From AP-15 sp035538335 (GTDB taxonomy: Bacteria > Pseudomonadota > Alphaproteobacteria > ATCC43930 > CGMCC-115725): a DNA stretch of 64,000 nucleotides. The notes beneath the pieces are model-generated. The model had not been told where the DNA came from. It made no database searches and was given only the letters and a program-made list of their open reading frames with translations. The first letter of the stretch is position 1, and every line of letters begins with the position of its first letter. The position numbers were made by a program, and so were the translations under genes. Shown here piece by piece: positions 55,937 to 64,000 of the stretch. The stretch lies in contig DATLKN010000051.1 in assembly GCA_035538335.1 (NCBI GenBank), positions 60,202-124,201 on the forward strand, written 5' to 3'.

Positions 55937-56701
55937 CTAACCCATCGCGGAAAAGCCGCCATCGACGGCGATGGCCGCGCCGGTGACGAAATCGGAGGCG
56001 GTCGAGGCAAGAAAAACCGCGATGCCGGCAAGGTCCGAGGGCTCTCCCCAGCGCCCGGCCGGGGTGCGCGCCAATACCCGCTCGTGCAGCCCTTCGACCT
56101 GCGCGCGGGCATTGCGCGTCAACTCCGTGTCGATCCAGCCGGGCAATACGGCATTGACCTGGATGTTGTCCTTGGCCCAGGCGCAGGCCAATGACTTCGT
56201 CATCTGTACCAGCGCCCCCTTGCTCGCCGAGTAGGGGATCGCATAGGCGGCGCCGAACACCGCGAACATCGACCCGATATTGACGATCTTGCCTTGGCCG
56301 GCGCGCCGCATCGGCGCGTGCGCCGCCTGTGCGCAGAAGAAGGCGCCCGACAGGTTGGTGTCGAGGACGGCATGCCATTCCGCCGCCGTATAGTCTTCGG
56401 CCGCCTTTCGGATCGACATGCCGGCATTGTTGACGAGGATGTCGAGGCGGCCCATCCGCCGCTCGGCCTCGGCGACGAGGCCGCGGCACGAAGCTTCATC
56501 CGCCGCGTCGAAGGCGAGGAAGGCGGCCTTGCCGCCCTTTGCAGCGATCCCCGAGACTGCGCTTTCGCCCTTCTCCCGGTCGCGCGCCGCGACGACGACC
56601 GCCGCGCCGGCCTGCGCGAGCGCTTGCGCCATCGCGAGGCCGATGCCGCCATTGCCGCCGGTGACGACCGCGGCGCGCCCCGTCAGATCGAAAAGTTGCA
56701 T
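55937..56701 (-). CDS. short-chain dehydrogenase/reductase
   Basis: 254 residues, classical SDR. TGGNGGIGLAMAQAL is the dinucleotide-binding motif (residues 14-28), NNAG follows, the active-site YSASKG gives Tyr-X3-Lys and PGWIDTELT is the substrate loop. It reduces or oxidises a secondary alcohol/carbonyl with NAD(P). ATG 56701 is used; in-frame 56716 is slightly upstream. Divergent from the lyase gene across a family D repeat. Substrate not readable. Confidence 0.92.
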   Translation of the reverse strand: MQLFDLTGRAAVVTGGNGGIGLAMAQALAQAGAAVVVAARDREKGESAVSGIAAKGGKAAFLAFDAADEASCRGLVAEAERRMGRLDILVNNAGMSIRKAAEDYTAAEWHAVLDTNLSGAFFCAQAAHAPMRRAGQGKIVNIGSMFAVFGAAYAIPYSASKGALVQMTKSLACAWAKDNIQVNAVLPGWIDTELTRNARAQVEGLHERVLARTPAGRWGEPSDLAGIAVFLASTASDFVTGAAIAVDGGFSAMG

Positions 56702-56774
56702 TGCCGTCTCCCGCAAGCCCGCTGCGCTGCTATCCTGATAGCCGATCGCGGTTTAATCGTGGAGCTTCAATCAT

Positions 56775-56839
56775 GTCGTCATACCCGGCCTTGTGCCGGG
56801 CATCCACGTGGATGGCCGGGTCGAGCCCGGCCATGACGA
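56775..56839. repeat. family D palindromic repeat
   Basis: GTCGTCATACCCGGCC opens and GGCCATGACGA closes, with internal GTGCCGGGCATCCACG and GGCCGGGTCGAGCCC. It lies in the divergent SDR/lyase gap, 15 bases before the lyase start. A truncated relative occurs near 21171-21195. Confidence 0.7.
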
Positions 56840-56854
56840 AAAATGGGAGGAACT

Positions 56855-58216
56855 ATGAGCGACGAATTACCGACGGCGGCGCGCGTCAGCGATCCCGGCA
56901 TTCGCGCGCTTTACCGGCAGGAGAACCGCTGGCAGGCATGGCTCGATGTCGAGGCGGCGCTCGCCGAGGCCGAGGCCGAATTGGGCATCATCCCGCAGGC
57001 GGCCGCAGCGGCGATCGGACGCGCCGCGCGGCTCGACCTCCTCGACCGCGGCCGCATCATGGAGGGCTTCGCCCGGACCGGCCATACCATCGTGCCGCTC
57101 GTCTGGGAACTCTCGCGCGTCGTCGGCGAGCCGCATGGCGGCTGGGTGCATTGGGGCGCGACGACGCAGAACATCACGCAGACGGGCGACCTGCTCGTCC
57201 TGCGCGACGCGCACCGGATCTTTCTGCGCCAGATCGCCGACATCCTAGCCGCGATGGCCGATCTCGCCGAGGAGGGCGCCGAGATGCCGATCGCCGGCCG
57301 CACGCATGGCCAGCACGCGGTGCCGGCGACCTTCGGGCTGAAGCCCGCCGGGTGGATCGACGAGATGCTGCGCCATGTCGAGCGCTTCGGGCAGTTGGCG
57401 CCCCGCCTCTTTGTCGCGATGCTCGGCGGCGGCGCCGGCACCTATGCCTCATTGGGCGAGATGGGGCCGCGCGTCCAGGCCGGGATCGCGAAGCGGCTCG
57501 GATTCGGCTCGATGCGCGTGCCGGCGCGCACGATCCTCGACCATCTGGCCGAGAACATCCTGCTCTTCGGCCTCCTCGCCGCGACTTCCGCCAAGATCGC
57601 GCGCGAGATCTATACGCTGATGAAGACCGAGTTCGGCGAGGTCGAGGAGCCGGTGCCGCCCGGCACCGTCGGCAGCTCGACGATGCCGCAAAAGCGCAAC
57701 CCCAAGCTCTGCCAGGACATCATCTTCGCCGCGAGCGAAGTGCGTGCCGCCGTGCCGCTCGCCCTCGAGGCGATGCAGGTGGAGCACGAGGCCGACCGCA
57801 CGACGAGCCTCGTCATGGAAGCCGCCGAATCCCGCGCCGCCATCCAGCTCGGCGACATGCTGGCGCGGCTGGCGGAAGTCTTGAAGGGATTGCGGCTCGA
57901 CCCCGCGCGCATGCGCCGGAATCTCGATTTGGGCGGCGGCCTCATCATGGCCGAGGCGGTGATGCTGAAGCTCGGCGCCGCGATCGGCCGGCAGCACGCG
58001 CACGACGTCGTCTACGACGCGGCGCAGGCTGCCTTTGTCGAAGAGAAGCCCTTCGGCGAACTCCTGGCGGCCGACCCGCGCGTCAGCTCGCACCTCGACC
58101 AGCGGGCGATCGCGGCGCTGCTCGATCCGGTCGCCTATACCGGACTGTGCGCCGAGATGGCGCGCGACGCCGCCGCCCGCGCCCGCGAGGCGGCGCGCGA
58201 GATAACGGGCCCTTGA
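56855..58216 (+). CDS. fumarase/aspartase-superfamily lyase (adenylosuccinate lyase/PcaB-like)
   Basis: 453 residues. The signature SSTMPQKRNP (about 273-282) holds the catalytic loop; GRTHGQHAVPATFG has the conserved His and GATTQNITQTGD the TQ motif. By length and sequence it is near 3-carboxy-cis,cis-muconate cycloisomerase (PcaB) and adenylosuccinate lyase relatives. ATG 56855 has GGAGG upstream. The following LLM enzyme and HCCA-isomerase-like gene suggest a catabolic, not purine, role, but which substrate is unknown. Confidence 0.8.
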   Translation: MSDELPTAARVSDPGIRALYRQENRWQAWLDVEAALAEAEAELGIIPQAAAAAIGRAARLDLLDRGRIMEGFARTGHTIVPLVWELSRVVGEPHGGWVHWGATTQNITQTGDLLVLRDAHRIFLRQIADILAAMADLAEEGAEMPIAGRTHGQHAVPATFGLKPAGWIDEMLRHVERFGQLAPRLFVAMLGGGAGTYASLGEMGPRVQAGIAKRLGFGSMRVPARTILDHLAENILLFGLLAATSAKIAREIYTLMKTEFGEVEEPVPPGTVGSSTMPQKRNPKLCQDIIFAASEVRAAVPLALEAMQVEHEADRTTSLVMEAAESRAAIQLGDMLARLAEVLKGLRLDPARMRRNLDLGGGLIMAEAVMLKLGAAIGRQHAHDVVYDAAQAAFVEEKPFGELLAADPRVSSHLDQRAIAALLDPVAYTGLCAEMARDAAARAREAAREITGP

Positions 58217-58264
58217 GCGGCGCGCGCGAACGGGCCACGATTGGCTTGATTGGAGGATAAGGCC

Positions 58265-59107
58265 ATGCAATTCGGCGTCTCGATCTTCTTCACCGAATAT
58301 TCGATCGCGCCGACCGAGCTGGGGCCGGCGCTCGAAGCGCGCGGCTTCGACTCGCTGTGGGCGGCCGAGCATTCGCACATCCCGGTGATGCGCCGCTACA
58401 ACGTGCCGACGGGGGACCTTTCGCGCCAGTATTACGACGTGATGGACCCGTTCGTGACCTTGGCGGCGGCAGCCGCCGTCACCAAGACCCTGAAGCTCGC
58501 GACCGGGGTCTGCCTCGTCATTCAGCGCGACACGATCCAGACCGCGAAGGCGGTCGCCTCGCTCGACCGGATCTCGCAGGGCCGCTTCATCTTCGGCATC
58601 GGGGCGGGGTGGAACGCCGAGGAGATGGAGGACCACGGCACCGTCTACATGACGCGCTTCAAGAAGATGCGCGAGCAGATCGAGGCGATGAAGGAGATCT
58701 GGACAAAAGATGAGGCCGAATATCACGGCGAGTTCGTCAATTTCCTGCCGATGCGCACCTGGCCGAAGCCGGCGCAGCGGCCGCACCCGCCGATCATCGT
58801 CGGCGGCGCCTTCAATAACGCCGCGCGCCGGGCGCTGCGCTACGGCGACGGCATCATCCCGCAGGCTGCCGAAGCCGGCTCCGGCAGCCCCGAAGCCTTC
58901 ATGCCGCGCTTTGCCGAGATGGCGCGCGAGGCGGGCCGCGAATCATTGCCGGTCACCCTAGGCGGCGCGCCCGAAGACCTCGACAAATTGAAGCGCTGGC
59001 GCGATCTCGGCGTCGCGCGCGCCAACGTTCGCCTGCCGCCGGCGAAGGCAGACGAAATCCTGCCGACCCTCGACCGCTGGGCGATGCTGATCCGGCAGGT
59101 CGGGTGA
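58265..59107 (+). CDS. LLM-class flavin-dependent oxidoreductase
   Basis: 280 residues, luciferase-like TIM barrel of the F420/FMN-dependent group. MQFGVSIFFTEYSIAPTELGPALEARGFDSLWAAEHSHIP opens, GRFIFGIGAGWNAEEMEDHG is the typical SGGGW-like loop, and PPIIVGGAFNNAARRALRYGDG closes. Either FMNH2 or F420 could be the cofactor; F420 is uncommon in alphaproteobacteria but present in some, so it is left open. The GTG of the next gene overlaps its stop. Confidence 0.85.
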   Translation: MQFGVSIFFTEYSIAPTELGPALEARGFDSLWAAEHSHIPVMRRYNVPTGDLSRQYYDVMDPFVTLAAAAAVTKTLKLATGVCLVIQRDTIQTAKAVASLDRISQGRFIFGIGAGWNAEEMEDHGTVYMTRFKKMREQIEAMKEIWTKDEAEYHGEFVNFLPMRTWPKPAQRPHPPIIVGGAFNNAARRALRYGDGIIPQAAEAGSGSPEAFMPRFAEMAREAGRESLPVTLGGAPEDLDKLKRWRDLGVARANVRLPPAKADEILPTLDRWAMLIRQVG

Positions 59108-59118
59108 GGGAGCGGGGC

Positions 59119-59745
59119 ATGCCTGGGCCGCGCACGCTTTCCGTCTATATCGACTACAAGAGCCCTTACGCCTATCTCGCGAAGGACCTTGTTTACGAAC
59201 TGGCGCAGGACCTCCCGGTCGAGGTCGATTGGCTCCCCTACGACCTCGATCTTGCCGCCGCGCTCGGCACGGCGCGCCTCGACGAAGCGGGCCGCGTCGT
59301 CGAGGAGAACCGCAACCCGCACCAATGGCGGCGCGTGCGCTACAGCTACATGGATTGCCGCCGCCAGGCGCGAAAGCGCGGCCTCACGATCCGCGGCACG
59401 CAGAAGATCTGGGATTCTTCGATCGCGCTCTGCGGCATGCTCTACGCGAAGCGCCAGGGAGGCGTGGCGCTCAACCGTTACAACGACATCGTCTTTGAGC
59501 GCTTCTGGAAGCGTGAACTCGACATCGAGAACCCCGATATCGTCGCCGCGGTATTGACCGAGGCGGGGGTCGATGCGGCGGGCTTCCCCGCCTGGCTCGC
59601 CGGCCCCGGGCGCGCGGAACTCACGCAAATCTGCCGCGACGCCGAGGGAAAGGGCGTCTTCGGCGTACCCAGCTTCATCCTCGACGGCGAGCTCTACTGG
59701 GGACGCGAGCACCTCCCCGACATCCGCGCCGCCCTCGCCGGCTGA
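59119..59745 (+). CDS. 2-hydroxychromene-2-carboxylate isomerase-like (DsbA-superfamily) protein
   Basis: 208 residues. Thioredoxin/GST-kappa fold: YIDYKSPYAYLAK, with Ser in place of the redox Cys pair, then an all-helical insert and GVFGVPSFILDGELYWGREHLPDI near the C-terminus. This fits HCCA isomerase, which acts with glutathione in naphthalene-type degradation, rather than a disulfide oxidase. The start could be GTG 59104 (GTGA overlap with the LLM gene) or ATG 59119; the latter has a GAGGGAG site and is used. Confidence 0.85.
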   Translation: MPGPRTLSVYIDYKSPYAYLAKDLVYELAQDLPVEVDWLPYDLDLAAALGTARLDEAGRVVEENRNPHQWRRVRYSYMDCRRQARKRGLTIRGTQKIWDSSIALCGMLYAKRQGGVALNRYNDIVFERFWKRELDIENPDIVAAVLTEAGVDAAGFPAWLAGPGRAELTQICRDAEGKGVFGVPSFILDGELYWGREHLPDIRAALAG

Positions 59746-59750
59746 CAATT

Positions 59751-59814
59751 CCGTCGTCCCGGCGGAGGCCGAGACCCACTCCCGCCGTGGATACCGGCCT
59801 TCGCCGGTATGACA
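59751..59814. repeat. family E palindromic repeat
   Basis: CCGTCGTCCCGGCGGAGGCCGAGACCC opens and GGCCTTCGCCGGTATGACA closes, separated by CACTCCCGCCGTGGATACC. It is placed between convergent HCCA-isomerase-like and acyl-CoA dehydrogenase genes, like the family A copy at 23255. Confidence 0.75.
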
Positions 59815-59830
59815 AAGACAGGGGCGAGTA

Positions 59831-61033
59831 CTATTCCTCGCCTGCCTCGCGCAGATAGCCGTCGCGGGTCTGCGGCAGGCGGCGGCCGAGGAGGCGCGAG
59901 GCGAGGAAGGTGCGCAGGATCTGCGCGGTGCCGCCGCCGATCGTGAACATGCGCGCATCGCGCGCCATGCGCTCCAACGGGCGGTTGCGCGAATAGCCGG
60001 CGGCGCCGAACAGCTGCATGGCGTCGTTCGTCACCTTGATCGCCGTATCGGCGGCGAGGATTTTGGCCTGCGCCGCCTCGGTCGGGTCGGGAAAGCCGTC
60101 GCCGGCCCCGGCCGCCGCCTGATAGACGAGCGAGCGCGCCGCAGCGAGGCCGATCGCCATGTCGGCGAGCATCCATTGCACGCCCTGGAATTCGCAGATC
60201 GGCCGGCCGAACTGCTTGCGCTCTTTCGTGTAGCCGAGCGCCAGTTCGTAGGCGCCCGCGGCTAGCCCCAGCGCCACCGTCGCCGCTCCGACCCGCTGCC
60301 CGTTATAGGCGTTCATCAGATCGGCGAAGCCCTTTTTGAGGCCGCGCGGCGGCAAGACCAGCGCGTCCGCCGGCAGCCACATCGCTTCGAAGACGATCTC
60401 CGCCTCGGGGATGCCGCGCAGCCCCATCGCCGGCTCGCGCTTGCCGATCTTGAGCCCCATCGTCTCGTCGCGGAAGGCGAGGAAGCCGCCGATCCCTTCT
60501 TCCGCGCCCTCCTCGTCGAAGACGCGGGCAAAGACGAGATGCAGCCGCGAGACGCCGCCGCCGGTGATCCAATGCTTTTTGCCGTTGACGACAAAGCCGT
60601 TGCCGCGGCGATCGGCGCGCGCCGTCATCTCGCTCGCCGCGCTGCCGGCCTCGGGCTCGGTGATGCAGATCGCCGGCTTGTCCCCCGCGAGCACCAATTC
60701 GGCGGCGCGGCGTTTCTGCTGTTCGCTGCCGTATTTCATGATGGCGCCGATCGCGCCCATATTCGCTTCGACGACGATCCGGCCGGTGATGCCGCAGCTT
60801 TTCGCCATCTCCTCGATGACGAGGACGGCGTCGAGATAGGAGGCGCCGCGGCCGCCATAGGCGGCAGGGATCGTCATGCCGAAGAATCCCGCCTCCTGCA
60901 GAAGCGCGACATTGTCCCACGGGTATTCTTCGGTGCGGTCGATCTCGGCGGCGCGCGCGGCGATCGGGCCTTCGGCGAGCGCCCGCGCCTTTTCCTGCAA
61001 TTGCCGCTGTGCGAGAGTGAGGGCGAACGGCAT
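59831..61033 (-). CDS. acyl-CoA dehydrogenase family protein lacking the canonical catalytic Glu
   Basis: 400 residues. Clear ACAD fold: FAD/substrate motifs ICITEPEAGS (122-131), KHWITGGG (153-160) and MGLRGIP (203-209), and the C-terminal GGGTAQILR. The catalytic base of MCAD-type enzymes (YEGT) is Gly367 here (TIGGGTAQ). The alternative IVD-type position is Gln246 (NGQRVGAA). Arg85 lies in the substrate region. This residue set resembles 3-sulfinopropanoyl-CoA desulfinase, an ACAD relative that does not dehydrogenate. A dehydrogenase role is therefore doubtful. It is convergent with the HCCA-isomerase-like gene and divergent from the TPR gene. Confidence 0.85.
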   Translation of the reverse strand: MPFALTLAQRQLQEKARALAEGPIAARAAEIDRTEEYPWDNVALLQEAGFFGMTIPAAYGGRGASYLDAVLVIEEMAKSCGITGRIVVEANMGAIGAIMKYGSEQQKRRAAELVLAGDKPAICITEPEAGSAASEMTARADRRGNGFVVNGKKHWITGGGVSRLHLVFARVFDEEGAEEGIGGFLAFRDETMGLKIGKREPAMGLRGIPEAEIVFEAMWLPADALVLPPRGLKKGFADLMNAYNGQRVGAATVALGLAAGAYELALGYTKERKQFGRPICEFQGVQWMLADMAIGLAAARSLVYQAAAGAGDGFPDPTEAAQAKILAADTAIKVTNDAMQLFGAAGYSRNRPLERMARDARMFTIGGGTAQILRTFLASRLLGRRLPQTRDGYLREAGEE

Positions 61034-61065
61034 GGAGCCTCCCGAGGCGGACTGACGAGGCGGCG

Positions 61066-62397
61066 ATGATGCAGTTCCGCGACGCGCACGACAACCTCGT
61101 GACGGCGGCGAGCCCCGAAGCGGTCGCGGCGCTCGATGCGACCGTCACCGCCTATCTCGGATTCCGCGCCGACACCGGCGACCGGCTGAAGGCCGCCGTC
61201 GCGGCCGATCCCGACCTGCCGCTGGCGCATGTGCTGCGCGGCTGTTTCATGCTGCTCTTCGGACGGCGCGCGATGGTGCCGCGGGCGCAGGCCGCGCTCG
61301 ACGCGGCGCAGGCCGCCGCCGCGCGCCGCCAATTGACCGCCCGCGAAGAGGCGCATGTGGCGGCGCTTGCGGCCTGGGTCGCGGGCGATCTCGCCGGCGC
61401 GACGCGAGGCTGGGAAGAACTCGCCGCCGAGCATCCGCGCGACATCCTCGCCTTGAAGCTCGGACAATACGGCTGTTTCTACATGGGCGAGAGCGCGCGC
61501 ATGCGCGGCGTCATCGAGCGCGGGCTCGCCCATTGGAGCGCGGCCATCCCCGATTACGCCTTCCTGCTCGGCTGCCACGCCTTCGGCCTCGAGGAGACGG
61601 GCGACTATCTGGCCGCCGAGCGCGCCGGCCGCGCCGCGGTCGAGAACAATCCGGCCGACATCTGGGCGGCGCACGCGGTCGCGCATGTCTGCGAGATGAC
61701 CGGCAGGGCGAAGGACGGCGCCGAATGGGTCGGCGGGCTCGCAGCCAATTGGCGCGAGTGCAACAACTTCGCCTATCACGCGCTGTGGCACCGCTGCCTG
61801 TTCCTGATCGAGCTGGGCGAGACGGAACGCGCCCTCGAACTCTACGACCGCGATGTGCGGGCGGAATCCTCGGATGACCTGCTCGACATCGCGAACGCCG
61901 TCTCCTTGCTGTGGCGGCTGGAGAGCGAGGGCGTCGATGTCGGTGACCGCTGGCAGGAATTGGCCGAGCGGTCCGAGGCCCATATCGGCGACCATCTGCT
62001 GACCTTCGGCGACGTTCATTATGTGATGGCGCTCGCCGCGGCGGGAAAAGACGAAGCGGTGGAGCGGATGCTGCAAAGCCTCGAAAATTTCGCGGCGACG
62101 AGCCCGGAAAGCGAAGCGGCGGTGGCGCGCGAGCCCGGCCTCGCGCTGGCGCGGGCCGCCGTCGCGCATCGCCGCGGCGACTGGGCCGGCGCGTTGGAGG
62201 GGCTGTTGCCGGTGCGCGAGCGGGTGTGCCGCATCGGCGGCAGCCACGCACAGCGCGACCTCTTCGAGGAGATGCTGATCGACGCGGCGCTGCGCGGCGG
62301 GCGGGCGAGCGAGGCGAAGGCGCTGCTGGACCGCCGCCTCGAACTGCGGCCCGGCAACGCCTGGGGCCGGCGGCGTCTGCAAGGGCTTGCCGGATAA
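61066..62397 (+). CDS. TPR-repeat protein, TTC38-like
   Basis: 443 residues, all-helical tetratricopeptide-type repeats from about 30 onward (GRRAMVPRAQAALDAAQ, YDFLLG-like AFLLGCHAFGLEETGDYLAAERAGRAA, AWVAGDLAGATRGWEELAAEHP). It resembles the tetratricopeptide repeat protein 38 family of soluble proteins with no assigned activity. No signal peptide. ATG ATG at 61066. Divergent from the acyl-CoA dehydrogenase with 32 bases between. A protein-interaction role is inferred. Confidence 0.75.
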   Translation: MMQFRDAHDNLVTAASPEAVAALDATVTAYLGFRADTGDRLKAAVAADPDLPLAHVLRGCFMLLFGRRAMVPRAQAALDAAQAAAARRQLTAREEAHVAALAAWVAGDLAGATRGWEELAAEHPRDILALKLGQYGCFYMGESARMRGVIERGLAHWSAAIPDYAFLLGCHAFGLEETGDYLAAERAGRAAVENNPADIWAAHAVAHVCEMTGRAKDGAEWVGGLAANWRECNNFAYHALWHRCLFLIELGETERALELYDRDVRAESSDDLLDIANAVSLLWRLESEGVDVGDRWQELAERSEAHIGDHLLTFGDVHYVMALAAAGKDEAVERMLQSLENFAATSPESEAAVAREPGLALARAAVAHRRGDWAGALEGLLPVRERVCRIGGSHAQRDLFEEMLIDAALRGGRASEAKALLDRRLELRPGNAWGRRRLQGLAG

Positions 62398-62428
62398 GGC
62401 TGCGCGGCGGCAAGATCGGCGCCGCACC

Positions 62429-62474
62429 CCCTCGCATTCCCTCCCCCGCATGCGGGGGAGGGTTAGGGTGGGGG
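62429..62474. repeat. family C palindromic repeat, copy 2
   Basis: CCCTCCCCCGC (62439-62449) and GCGGGGGAGGG, inverted around a short centre, with the same TTAGGGTGGGGG flank as the copy at 48921. It is in the 118-base gap before the Rieske oxygenase and ends 42 bases before its ATG. Confidence 0.8.
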
Positions 62475-62515
62475 CATTGCGAGCGAAGGCCGCTATTGAT
62501 GTTTGAGGTACAGGA

Positions 62516-63805
62516 ATGGCGTCACGCGAGCAGATCGAGCTTTACGAAAGTTTGACCCGGACGGGGCGCGGCACGCCGATGGGGCAGACCATGCGCCGCT
62601 ATTGGCTGCCGGCGCTCTTGTCGCGCGAGATCGCCGAGCCCGATTGCCCGCCGGCGCGCGTCAAGCTGCTCGGCGAGGACCTCGTCGCCTTCCGCGACAG
62701 CAAGGGCCGCGTCGGGCTCGTCGAGGAGCATTGCCCGCACCGGCGCGCTTCGCTCTTTTTCGGGCGCAACGAGGAATGCGGGCTGCGCTGCGTCTATCAC
62801 GGCTGGAAATTCGACGTCGAGGGAAACTGCGTCGACCAGATGAACGAGCCGCCCGAGAATCAATTCAAGCACAAGGTGCGGTTGACGGCCTATCCGACCT
62901 GCGAATTGGGCGGTCTCGTTTGGGCCTATCTGGGGCCGGCCGACAGGATCCCGCCGCTGCCGAAATTCGCCTGGACGCAGGTGCCGCCGACGCATCGCCA
63001 CGTCTCAAAGCTGATCCAGCAATCGAACTGGCTGCAGGGCGTCGAGGGCGGGCTCGACACCTCGCACGCGCCGATCCTGCACCGCCTCCTGACGGACGGC
63101 ACGAAGAAGGGCGGCATCGGGCCGTCGGTTGCCTATGTGCGCGCCTCGGCGCCGCGCATCGTCGTCGATATTACCGATTACGGCTACCAGTACACCGGCA
63201 TCCGCGAATTGGGCCAAGCCGAGATGCACGTGCGCACCTACCACTTCATTATGCCGTTCCACCAGATCCGCGCCTTTTCGAACGAGAAGGGCGGCGATGC
63301 GGACGCCGGCCACATCTGGGTCCCGATCGATGACGAAAACTGCATGGTCTACAACTGGCACTACAGCCGCACCGAGAAGCCGCTGACCGAGGAGGAGCGG
63401 GCGGAGGCCTGGCTCGGCAATGGTCCCGACCATGTCGACCAGACGACTTTCCGGGCGCGCCTCAACCCCGACAACGACTATCTGATCGACCGCGCCGTGC
63501 AGAAGCGCGAGACCTTCACCGGCATCGACGGCATCAACACGCAGGACCGCGCCATCCAGGAGAGCATGGGTCGGGTCCTCGACCGCTCGAAGGAGCATCT
63601 GGGCCCGGCCGACAAGGCGATCGTCCAGACGCGGCGGGTATTGCGGCAGGCCGTCAAGACCGTAGAGGCGGGCGGCGACCCGCCCGGATTGGGGCCGAGC
63701 TATTACGATCTCTATTGCGCGCTCGAAGTGCTGCCGAAAGGCGCCGACTGGCGCCGCCTGTTGGCTCCCGAGATCACCGGCGAGCGGATCTTGGAGACGG
63801 TGTGA
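62516..63805 (+). CDS. Rieske [2Fe-2S] aromatic ring-hydroxylating oxygenase, alpha-type subunit
   Basis: 429 residues. Rieske ligands CxH-X16-CxxH: Cys73, His75, Cys92, His95 (CPHRRASL ... CVYHGWKF). Mononuclear iron ligands His184 and His189 lie in EGGLDTSHAPILH, and a later Asp completes the triad. The closest type is the phthalate 4,5-dioxygenase/vanillate-demethylase oxygenase group, which are homotrimers lacking a beta subunit. The reductase partner is not in the window. The start is ATG 62516. Substrate unknown; aromatic O-demethylation or hydroxylation is likely. Confidence 0.9.
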   Translation: MASREQIELYESLTRTGRGTPMGQTMRRYWLPALLSREIAEPDCPPARVKLLGEDLVAFRDSKGRVGLVEEHCPHRRASLFFGRNEECGLRCVYHGWKFDVEGNCVDQMNEPPENQFKHKVRLTAYPTCELGGLVWAYLGPADRIPPLPKFAWTQVPPTHRHVSKLIQQSNWLQGVEGGLDTSHAPILHRLLTDGTKKGGIGPSVAYVRASAPRIVVDITDYGYQYTGIRELGQAEMHVRTYHFIMPFHQIRAFSNEKGGDADAGHIWVPIDDENCMVYNWHYSRTEKPLTEEERAEAWLGNGPDHVDQTTFRARLNPDNDYLIDRAVQKRETFTGIDGINTQDRAIQESMGRVLDRSKEHLGPADKAIVQTRRVLRQAVKTVEAGGDPPGLGPSYYDLYCALEVLPKGADWRRLLAPEITGERILETV

Positions 63806-63861
63806 GAGCCGGTGATTAAAAAAGTCCGAAGACGACGGGGGTATCCCGATCCGTGAAGCGC

Positions 63862-64000
63862 TAGAGCAATTTCCTATCTGACGTAACCGGCGTGAGCGAG
63901 ATAGTGGCGGCATTCCTCGGCCGAGAAGTGGTCGAGCAGCTCGCCGATTCGGGTCCACAGCGCCGGGATTGAGCGTTCGGCGGCCTTGCGCAGCAGCGCC
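63862..64000. mobile_element. insertion sequence end (IS630-like)
   Basis: TAGAGCAATTTC at 63862-63873 directly follows the transposase stop codon and may be the terminal inverted repeat with its TA target dinucleotide, as for IS630 elements. The opposite end is beyond the window, so the boundary is provisional. Confidence 0.45.
63874..64000 (-). CDS. IS630-family transposase, C-terminal end
   Basis: The last 42 codons on the minus strand, cut by the window edge. The translated end reads ALLRKAAERSIPALWTRI, then GELLDHFSAEECRHYLAHAGYVR and stop. The ...EEC..Y...AGY pattern is the tail of IS630-type DDE transposases (Tc1/mariner superfamily). The DDE core must lie beyond 64000. It follows the Rieske oxygenase on the opposite strand. 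Confidence 0.7.
   Translation of the reverse strand, partial: ALLRKAAERSIPALWTRIGELLDHFSAEECRHYLAHAGYVR

Noticed and set aside
53266..56112. Long antisense frame over coxL
   Set aside because: Same GC effect; no Shine-Dalgarno, no recognisable domain, and coxL is intact on the other strand.

Overview
The window is high-GC DNA from an alphaproteobacterium. The evidence is the order plsC-miaB-phoH-ybeY-corC-lnt-HTH-metK-trmB-rimP-nusA-ylxR-infB-rbfA-truB-rpsO-pnp, the ubiE-ubiB-coaBC-dut block back to back with mutM, the mutM-enoyl-CoA hydratase-rpsT-dnaA-dnaN-recF-gyrB block, and an Irr-type Fur regulator with a matching Irr box. Genus cannot be fixed from the sequence alone. GTG and TTG starts, 4-bp stop/start overlaps and long non-coding antisense frames (a GC effect) are common. 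No tRNA, rRNA or CRISPR array was recognised.

Layout. 1-18 kb is a plus-strand housekeeping run: lipid and lipoprotein modification, tRNA modification, ribosome maturation, transcription/translation factors and RNA decay. 18-23.2 kb carries a phosphodiesterase, a flavin oxygenase with an extra cysteine cluster, Irr, and an Irr-box-controlled rubrerythrin / CCG iron-sulfur protein / DUF3501 unit. 23.3-30.4 kb is a minus-strand run for ubiquinone (ubiE, ubiB), CoA (coaBC), dUTP and cysteine metabolism with an Rrf2 regulator. 30.4-39.6 kb is mutM, an enoyl-CoA hydratase, rpsT and dnaA-dnaN-recF-gyrB.

From 39.7 kb the content becomes accessory. It has a tyrosinase; a six-gene minus-strand operon (2OG dioxygenase, small lipoprotein, NUDIX, two VOC proteins, class III nucleotidyl cyclase); three paralogous secreted beta-propeller proteins, one with a His-rich tail; a LivHMGF transporter without its binding protein; a CBS protein; an orphan CoxL-like molybdenum hydroxylase; and a catabolic set (SDR, fumarase/aspartase-superfamily lyase, LLM flavin enzyme, HCCA-isomerase-like protein, acyl-CoA dehydrogenase lacking the usual catalytic glutamate, TPR protein, Rieske oxygenase). 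The last bases are the C-terminus of an IS630-type transposase.

At least six families of short palindromic intergenic repeats are scattered through the window, often between convergent genes. The best candidates for something new are the three-propeller cluster, the Irr-controlled rubrerythrin operon with an internal terminator, the aberrant MutM zinc finger, and the acyl-CoA dehydrogenase with desulfinase-like active-site residues.
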